This document shows, piece after piece, positions 6,531 through 10,418 of a stretch of DNA of 10,418 nt. How positions within the stretch are numbered: position 1 is the first letter of the stretch; every line of letters starts with the position of its first letter. The DNA comes from an uncultured Bacilli bacterium. Lineage in GTDB: Bacteria; Bacillota_I; Bacilli_A; RF39; UBA660. Below the pieces are notes generated by a model. The model ran no database searches. It had not been told where the DNA came from and worked only from the letters and a program-made list of their open reading frames with translations. The stretch is from contig CANQKK010000018.1 of the NCBI GenBank assembly GCA_947624475.1, positions 1 through 10,418 of the forward strand. Reading direction: 5' to 3'. The position numbers and the translations under genes are program-made.

Positions 6531-7226
6531 ATGAATGTAGTAGATATTGGAATAGTTATACTTTTGGCTTTCGGAGCCGTTTTGGGATTTAAAACTGGGG
6601 CAATAAAGAAAACAGCGGATTTTTTGGGAATGTTTATAATAGTTGTCGTGGCTTTCTATCTTAAAAATTATTTATCGGTTTTAATGTATGAGAATTTACC
6701 ATTTTTTGATTTAGGAGGATTTATAAAGGGTCTAGATGTTATTAATGTTTTGATTTATGAAGTAATTGCTTTTGTTATTGTCTTTGTTGCTCTTTTGTTT
6801 GTTTTAAAAGTAATTGTTATGCTAACTGGTCTTGTGGAGAAATTACTTAAAGCGACAATAATACTTAGTCTTCCATCTAAAATACTGGGAATTGTCGTGG
6901 GAATTATTGAAATGTATGTATATATTTTTATTGTATTAGTAGTAGTTAGTTTGCCTCTATTTAAGTTTCCGTATTTAAGAGAATCTAAGATGGCGGATTT
7001 TATGCTTAATCGTACGCCAGTTCTTACTTCGATATCGGAGGAAATGACTGGTACTTATGGAGAAGTTTATGATATAGTTTCTAACCGAAAGAAGAAGACT
7101 AACGAGGAAGTAAATACTGAAGTATTAAAGTTATTACTAGATAAAGAAGTTATAACTAAGGAGTCCGCTAGAAAGTTAGTTGAAAGTAATAAAGTTCATA
7201 TAAATGATAAATCAATAGTGGAATAG
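6531..7226 (+). CDS. CvpA-family membrane protein
   Basis: The 231-residue product has four likely membrane segments near 4-20, 30-48, 72-98 and 117-143. The family hallmarks are visible: a short N-terminal start DIGIVILLAFGAVLGFKTG (5-23), and the later PSKILGIVVGIIE (115-127) with its Gly spacing. CvpA was first known from colicin V production in E. coli; in Bacillota, homologues lie near mutS2 and trxA and their exact role is unclear, with envelope homeostasis proposed. Residues 145-231 form a charged, helical cytoplasmic tail (NRKKKTNEEVNTEVLKLLLD), longer than in the minimal family of about 160-180 residues. AAAGGAGG at 6515-6522 sets the start. The nearby thioredoxin gene matches the usual context, although polX and mutS2 are absent here. 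Confidence 0.8.
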   Translation: MNVVDIGIVILLAFGAVLGFKTGAIKKTADFLGMFIIVVVAFYLKNYLSVLMYENLPFFDLGGFIKGLDVINVLIYEVIAFVIVFVALLFVLKVIVMLTGLVEKLLKATIILSLPSKILGIVVGIIEMYVYIFIVLVVVSLPLFKFPYLRESKMADFMLNRTPVLTSISEEMTGTYGEVYDIVSNRKKKTNEEVNTEVLKLLLDKEVITKESARKLVESNKVHINDKSIVE

Positions 7227-7242
7227 ATGAAAGGAGAATATT

Positions 7243-7536
7243 ATGAGTTTAATTCATTATGAGAAGGATTTTGACTCTCTAATTAGTAAAAAAGCAGTAG
7301 TGGATTTTTATGCTGATTGGTGTGGACCATGTAAAATGTTTGCACCGGTATTTGAAGAAGTAGCGAAAGAAAAAAGTTATGATTTTATAAAGATAAATGT
7401 CGATACTTATCCGGGAATTGCTAGGGAGTATGGTATTATGACTATTCCTACTATCATCTTATTTGATGATAAAGAAGAGGTAAAAAGAAACGTTGGTTTT
7501 ATGAATAAAGATGATTTTGAAGAATTTTTGAAATAG
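7243..7536 (+). CDS. trxA: Thioredoxin
   Basis: Cytoplasmic dithiol-disulfide reductant, which is kept reduced by thioredoxin reductase and supplies electrons to ribonucleotide reductase and protein disulfides. The 97-residue product has the active site WCGPCK with Cys27 and Cys30, the preceding VVDFYADW strand (19-26), the buried Asp21, and the cis-Pro in TIPT (Pro69) with the following strand TIILF. It ends with the terminal helix MNKDDFEEFL. It is slightly shorter than typical thioredoxins (about 104-108), mainly at the N-terminus, but all core elements are present. AAAGGAG lies about eight bases before ATG. It is the last gene of the operon, and its TAG stop is part of the terminator stem. 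Because it lacks a signal peptide, it is not an obvious partner for the Cys loop of the outer permease domain. Confidence 0.93.
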   Translation: MSLIHYEKDFDSLISKKAVVDFYADWCGPCKMFAPVFEEVAKEKSYDFIKINVDTYPGIAREYGIMTIPTIILFDDKEEVKRNVGFMNKDDFEEFLK

Positions 7537-7558
7537 CGTAAAAAACTATTTCTTTTTT
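7530..7558 (+). terminator. Terminator after thioredoxin
   Basis: GAAATAG (7530-7536) and CTATTTC (7546-7552) form a perfect seven-pair stem with a nine-base loop, followed by six T (7553-7558). The left arm contains the stop codon of the thioredoxin gene. Confidence 0.8.
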
Positions 7559-7569
7559 GAGAAAAGTTA

Positions 7570-7598
7570 TTGCTTTTTAATTTCTTTTTTGTTATCAT
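7570..7598 (+). promoter_or_regulatory. Extended -10 promoter of the first surface-protein gene
   Basis: TTGCTT (7570-7575), 17 bases, then TATCAT (7593-7598), preceded by TG at 7590-7591 with one base between (extended -10). Over 31 bases it matches the promoter at 8370-8400 in 26 positions. Confidence 0.6.
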
Positions 7599-7616
7599 TA
7601 ACTTAAGATGATAGAT

Positions 7617-7621
7617 AGGAG
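7617..7621 (+). promoter_or_regulatory. Ribosome site that fixes the start at 7631
   Basis: AGGAG (7617-7621) directly touches an in-frame ATG at 7622, too close for initiation. The next in-frame ATG at 7631 is nine bases away, the usual distance. The three extra codons (Met-Leu-Cys) are therefore left out. Confidence 0.75.
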
Positions 7622-7630
7622 ATGTTGTGT

Positions 7631-8350
7631 ATGAAAAATGTGAAAGATAAAAAAATTGATGATAATAGAGATAACGAGGATAAGAGAGGAATCTTTTTAG
7701 GAATTATTGGTGTTCTTACATTAATAGTTGCAATAATAGGTGCATCAGTTGCTTACTTTTCGGTTAGGGCTAAAAGTGATGATGATGCAATTAAAGTAAA
7801 TGCAGCATCAGTTCAAATTGTCTATGACGATGGTGATTCTATTGCTATTAGTGATTTAATTCCTTCATCAAAGGAAGTAATGGTTGAATCGATTAGAAGA
7901 GCGTTAGCGGGTGAAAGTGGTAGTGACGGGAAGTATCAGTTATGTAAAGATGACAATAAACGTACAGTTTGTGGTGTTTATGAGTTTACTTTGACAAATA
8001 ATGGTAGTGCTAGCATGCAGATTAAAGCAAGTGTTGAACCAACCGCTCTTAAGACGCAACCAGATGATGAAAAAGAGACGGGTTTTACTAATCTTAAATA
8101 TGCGGTGTACGATATAACTGATAATAATAAGAATGATAGTCCTTTATATGAGGGAAGTGCACGCTATACAAAATTTGGATTATTTGACGATAGTGGAAAT
8201 TTAGTACAAACTGTCGATGGAAATGGGAAATCTAAAAAATATCGTTTAGTATTTTGGTTAGAAGAAAAAGGTGCATCTAATAATGATGAACAGGGGGCTG
8301 TTTTTAAAGGAACAGTTAAGGTAGACGTCGTAGGTGCTTCTAGCAAGTGA
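7631..8350 (+). CDS. Putative surface protein, SipW-cognate/TasA-like N-terminus (copy 1)
   Basis: The 239-residue product has a charged start (KDKKIDDNRDNEDKR), then a hydrophobic segment at about 20-43 ending GASVAYFSVR. This resembles the signals of SipW-processed proteins such as TasA and CalY/camelysin, which end in a Gly-rich AYFS-like motif. The rest looks like a secreted beta-sandwich: NAASVQIVYDDGDSIAISDL (57-76), a Cys105/Cys114 pair in YQLCKDDNKRTVCGVY that could form a disulfide, VYEFTLTNNGS, and the end YRLVFWLEEKGASNNDEQ with FKGTVKV. The WLEE-type motif is shared with other TasA-like proteins and with the next gene. It has its own promoter and terminator. No SipW peptidase is visible here. 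Whether the segment is cleaved or is an anchor, and whether fibres form, cannot be told. Confidence 0.7.
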   Translation: MKNVKDKKIDDNRDNEDKRGIFLGIIGVLTLIVAIIGASVAYFSVRAKSDDDAIKVNAASVQIVYDDGDSIAISDLIPSSKEVMVESIRRALAGESGSDGKYQLCKDDNKRTVCGVYEFTLTNNGSASMQIKASVEPTALKTQPDDEKETGFTNLKYAVYDITDNNKNDSPLYEGSARYTKFGLFDDSGNLVQTVDGNGKSKKYRLVFWLEEKGASNNDEQGAVFKGTVKVDVVGASSK

Positions 8351-8357
8351 AAAATTG

Positions 8358-8381
8358 AGCAATTTGATATTGCTTTTTTTT
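8358..8381 (+). terminator. Terminator overlapping the next promoter's -35 box
   Basis: AGCAAT (8358-8363) and ATTGCT (8369-8374) form a perfect six-pair stem around TTGAT, followed by T to 8381. The right arm and first T's are also the TTGCTT -35 box (8370-8375) of the next gene. Confidence 0.75.
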
Positions 8382-8398
8382 GGCTTTTTTGTTATTAT
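8370..8398 (+). promoter_or_regulatory. Extended -10 promoter of the second surface-protein gene
   Basis: TTGCTT (8370-8375), 17 bases, TATTAT (8393-8398), with TG at 8390-8391 as an extended -10. Transcription would start near 8405, right at the ribosome site, so the leader is about ten bases. Confidence 0.6.
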
Positions 8399-8404
8399 TA
8401 TAGT

Positions 8405-8410
8405 AGGTGA
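8405..8410 (+). promoter_or_regulatory. Ribosome site that fixes the start at 8415
   Basis: AGGTGA lies four bases before ATG 8415. The upstream alternative GTG 8334 would place the terminator and promoter inside coding sequence and has no better site, so 8415 is preferred. Confidence 0.7.
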
Positions 8411-8414
8411 TAAT

Positions 8415-8981
8415 ATGAGTGGTAGCGGAAGTCGAAGTGGGAGAGATACATTTTATTTTGTTGTACTTATTCTTACACTTATTACAATGATAGTGGGAGT
8501 AACTTTTACCTTTTATTCGCTTATGGCTAGTGATAAAAAAGATAGTACTATAGTAAAGACAGGTACTTTGTCGATTAATTATATCGATGGAAAAAAAATT
8601 AATGCTTCTCCTTTAGTTCCAATGGAAGAACCTAGTTTAAATTCTTCAGATTTTACTTATAAAAAGAGTTTTTCTGTTACAAGTGATGGAACTTTAGATC
8701 AGACTTTAGATTTATATATAAATATTACAAGTAATAGTTTTGCTAATGGTGATTTGAGATTTTCTTTGTATGACTCAGAAAATGTAAAGATAGCGACTGG
8801 TTCTTTTCCAAAAAGTGGAAAAATATTGATGAAAAGCGGAGATTATTTAAAGAGTGGAGAAACAAAAAGTTATACTGTCTTGATATGGCTTCAGGAAAAT
8901 TATCAAAATCAGGATTATGATAAGGAAAGTACCTTTGTAGGTGGATTTGAAATAGAGGCTAACCAGGTAAAACTTAAATAA
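8415..8981 (+). CDS. Putative surface protein, TasA-like paralogue (copy 2)
   Basis: The 188-residue product begins MSGSGSRSGRD, then a membrane segment or signal at about 13-37 ending in FTFYSLMAS, comparable to the AYFS ending of the preceding protein. The outer region repeats that protein's order of motifs: TGTLSINYIDGKKINASPLVP (49-69, compare NAASVQIVYDDGDSIAISDLIP), a beta-rich middle, and YTVLIWLQENYQNQDYDKE before FVGGFEIEA (compare FWLEEKG and FKGTVKV). It lacks the Cys pair. An open frame extends upstream to a GTG at 8334, but that stretch overlaps the previous gene's end and the terminator/promoter. AGGTGA at 8405-8410 instead points to ATG 8415. A duplicated, cell-surface beta-sandwich protein is the likely identity; its function is unknown. 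Confidence 0.7.
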   Translation: MSGSGSRSGRDTFYFVVLILTLITMIVGVTFTFYSLMASDKKDSTIVKTGTLSINYIDGKKINASPLVPMEEPSLNSSDFTYKKSFSVTSDGTLDQTLDLYINITSNSFANGDLRFSLYDSENVKIATGSFPKSGKILMKSGDYLKSGETKSYTVLIWLQENYQNQDYDKESTFVGGFEIEANQVKLK

Positions 8982-8999
8982 TCTGTATTGATATTTCTC

Positions 9000-9028
9000 T
9001 TTACTTTAAAAAGTATTTAATGTATATT
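9000..9028 (+). promoter_or_regulatory. Possible promoter of the 9050-holA unit
   Basis: TTTACT (9000-9005), 17 bases, TATATT (9023-9028), with the ribosome site GGAGG at 9037-9041. The spacer contains a perfect inverted repeat TACTTT/AAAGTA (9002-9015) around AA, which might be an operator. No clear terminator for the preceding gene was found, so readthrough is also possible. Confidence 0.35.
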
Positions 9029-9049
9029 ATATTAATGGAGGAATAACTT

Positions 9050-9898
9050 ATGATAGGGAAAATTTTGAAGGTTAGTGATTATAAATTTGTTTATGGTCAG
9101 GATACGGTATATATTAATGTTTTTGGTGCTTTTAAAAGTCGTAGAAGTGGCAATAGATATATTGTATATAGTTATGATAATAAGAAATTATATTGTGGAT
9201 CTTTATTTACTAAGAGTGATGGATTGGTAATTATGACTTCTAAAGATGATTCTTTTGATGATGTCAAGGAATTTGTTAATTCTATTATCGATGATACGGT
9301 AGATGATAAATTTGAAGTTGTTTCATTAGATAAATATAGTTCAGCTGAAATAATAGATCAACATGAGATAAATATCGATGTCGATATTCAGAAATTATAT
9401 GATAAGACGATTCCAAAGCCTGAGGTACGAACTAAGAGTGATATACCAAAAAGAAAAAAGACTTTTTCAATTCCTGTATTTGTTATGTTCTTCCTTATTA
9501 TTTCTGTTACTGTTTTCTTGTTTATTAATCCAGAAGTGATAGTAGGTGAAAATGAGAAATATATATGTACTTATGGTTATAATCATGATAAATTACCTGC
9601 TCAAGTTGTGGATAATGTTAATTTGGAATTTAATAATAAGAAAGAGATAGTCAGTATTAAAATTGCTACTAATTATATATTTAACGATCATAGTTATTAT
9701 GCAGAATTTAGAGATGAGGGCTATTTTTCACAGTATAAAGGGGATAGTTATCAATTTGATGATGAAAATTATACATATAAGGTATTTACAAAAGTAGATA
9801 CAAAAGTGGATTATTTTATGCCTAAAGAAGAGAAAGAACTTATCGACTACTATAAAAAACAAAATTATACTTGTACTTTGGTAAAAGAAAGTAAATAG
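9050..9898 (+). CDS. Unknown bitopic membrane protein upstream of holA
   Basis: Not recognised. The 282-residue product has a cytoplasmic N-terminal part (1-137) that is beta-rich, with IVYSYDNKKLYCGSLF (38-53), then an acidic helix region and a basic KRKK stop-start (134-137). One membrane segment lies at about 139-159, with the positive residues before it, so the C-terminal 120 residues are outside. The outer part has KYICTYGYNHD (170-180) and repeated YxYxV-like strands (ENYTYKVFTKVDTKV), with Cys172 and Cys275 as a possible disulfide pair. The two-stranded Tyr/Lys repeats are loosely like DUF1307-type lipoprotein domains, but I would not assign it. GGAGG at 9037-9041 sets the start. It ends three bases before holA, so the two are probably cotranscribed, although no functional link is evident. 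Confidence 0.75.
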   Translation: MIGKILKVSDYKFVYGQDTVYINVFGAFKSRRSGNRYIVYSYDNKKLYCGSLFTKSDGLVIMTSKDDSFDDVKEFVNSIIDDTVDDKFEVVSLDKYSSAEIIDQHEINIDVDIQKLYDKTIPKPEVRTKSDIPKRKKTFSIPVFVMFFLIISVTVFLFINPEVIVGENEKYICTYGYNHDKLPAQVVDNVNLEFNNKKEIVSIKIATNYIFNDHSYYAEFRDEGYFSQYKGDSYQFDDENYTYKVFTKVDTKVDYFMPKEEKELIDYYKKQNYTCTLVKESK

Positions 9899-9901
9899 TT
9901 T

Positions 9902-10418
9902 ATGAATTTTTATTTGTTATATAGTAGTGATAAGGCAGTTTTAAATAGAGAAATAAAATTAATTAAAGAAAAGTTATCAATAGGGGATAATGATGTTACA
10001 TACTATGATATAAGTGATACGGAAGATATTATTAATGAGGCACTTACAATTAGTATGTTTTCACCTATTAAGATGATAGTTATTGATGGAACTAGTTATT
10101 TTTCTGAAAAAAAGACAGTTGAAGTCCAAGAACTAGAAAAATACTTTGAGCCGTTTTTAGTACATGCGGCAAAAACCTTAGTTAAATTGATAAGTGCTAA
10201 GGGGCAGATACGAAATGTATCTGCTGATGATAGATATTTACGTGAATATGTAGAAGAGTGTTTGTTAAAAGATAATTATAAAATGAGTAGTAGTACTATT
10301 ATGTACTTTTTAGGTAAAGTTGGTACTAATATTGATAATATTACTAATGAACTTAATAAATTGATGTTATATAAAATAAATGATAAAATGATATTAAATG
10401 AAGATATTGATTTACTTA
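9902..10418 (+). CDS. holA: DNA polymerase III delta subunit, N-terminal part (runs off the window)
   Basis: Delta is the clamp-loader subunit that opens the beta sliding clamp during replication. The 172 residues seen start FYLLYSSDKAVLNREIKLIK (3-22), the family's opening strand and helix. They continue with ISMFSPIKMIVIDG (about 57-70; the usual S-F-S/K-hydrophobic pattern), an LEKY helix, then the later region KVGTNIDNITNELNKLMLYK and MILNEDIDLL, which matches the helical domain where delta family members carry VGNDL..I..E..KL. The usual length is about 330-345. Compared with Bacillus YqeN, about a dozen residues between LEKY and KLISAKG look missing, which would remove the strand TVFVLL-like. 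There is no strong ribosome site; the start lies three bases after the preceding stop, suggesting coupling. The C-terminus is beyond the window. Confidence 0.85.
   Translation, partial: MNFYLLYSSDKAVLNREIKLIKEKLSIGDNDVTYYDISDTEDIINEALTISMFSPIKMIVIDGTSYFSEKKTVEVQELEKYFEPFLVHAAKTLVKLISAKGQIRNVSADDRYLREYVEECLLKDNYKMSSSTIMYFLGKVGTNIDNITNELNKLMLYKINDKMILNEDIDLL

Noticed and set aside
7560..7590. Second hairpin (AAAAG/CTTTT) after the thioredoxin terminator
   Set aside because: The five-pair stem is nearly all A/T and is better explained as part of the T-rich promoter spacer.
7407..7598. Minus-strand 63-codon ORF
   Set aside because: It is antisense to the end of thioredoxin and runs through its terminator and the next promoter; low-complexity product.
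7622..7630. ATG at 7622 as start of the first surface protein
   Set aside because: The AGGAG site touches it with no spacing, while ATG 7631 is at the usual distance.
8164..8346. Minus-strand 60-codon ORF
   Set aside because: It is antisense to the end of the first surface-protein gene, with no start signals.
8334..8414. Upstream extension (27 codons) of the second surface protein, starting at GTG
   Set aside because: It would code through the previous gene's end, a terminator and a promoter; ATG 8415 has its own ribosome site.
1..10418. Mycoplasma-type code (UGA as Trp)
   Set aside because: UGA ends genes at 1640 and 8350, the latter followed by a terminator, and Trp residues such as in WCGPC are TGG.
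1..10418. tRNA genes, CRISPR arrays or insertion sequences
   Set aside because: No cloverleaf-like GC-rich segments, no evenly spaced repeats and no transposase-like product were seen on either strand.

Overview
The window is strongly AT-rich bacterial DNA with Bacillota-type signals: AGGAGG-like ribosome sites, TTGACA/TATAAT promoters, and hairpin-plus-T-run terminators. UGA is used as a stop (genes ending at 1640 and 8350) and Trp is TGG, so the standard bacterial code applies and Mycoplasma code 4 does not. Very low GC, short leaders, single-membrane-type proteins and a DnaX-clamp-loader delta gene suggest an uncultured gut-type Bacilli/Clostridia lineage (RF39-like groups are one possibility). 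That placement is inference only.

Left part (1-1640): after the tail of an upstream gene and its terminator comes a well-formed promoter and a short operon. It encodes an unrecognised, highly charged helical protein (220-900) and an acidic helical partner (904-1227). A tiny overlapping ORF follows, then a separate small acidic protein (1335-1640). Gene 1 uses CGN arginine codons far more than the right-hand genes, so this block looks accessory. A minus-strand coiled-coil protein of unknown function (1658-2284) converges on it across a bidirectional terminator.

Centre (2285-5730): a divergent promoter pair separates the minus-strand gene from a three-gene operon. The operon encodes an ABC ATPase, a permease with nine predicted membrane segments and a large extracytoplasmic domain, and a YtrA-type GntR repressor. 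A perfect 14-bp palindrome plus a third half-site lies just after the operon's -10 box and is the obvious candidate operator for autorepression.

Right part (5731-10418): an operon encodes a zinc-ribbon membrane-anchored protein, a CvpA-family membrane protein and thioredoxin. It is followed by two monocistronic paralogues that resemble SipW-cognate (TasA/CalY-type) surface proteins and have nearly identical extended -10 promoters. The window ends with an inside-out membrane protein gene tightly followed by the start of holA (DNA polymerase III delta). Gene packing is tight: stop codons lie inside terminator hairpins, and one terminator doubles as the next gene's -35 box.

No tRNA, rRNA, CRISPR array, insertion sequence or complete mobile element was seen. 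The most interesting unexplained items are the left-hand unknown operon, the paired surface-protein units, and the permease's extracytoplasmic sensor-like region.
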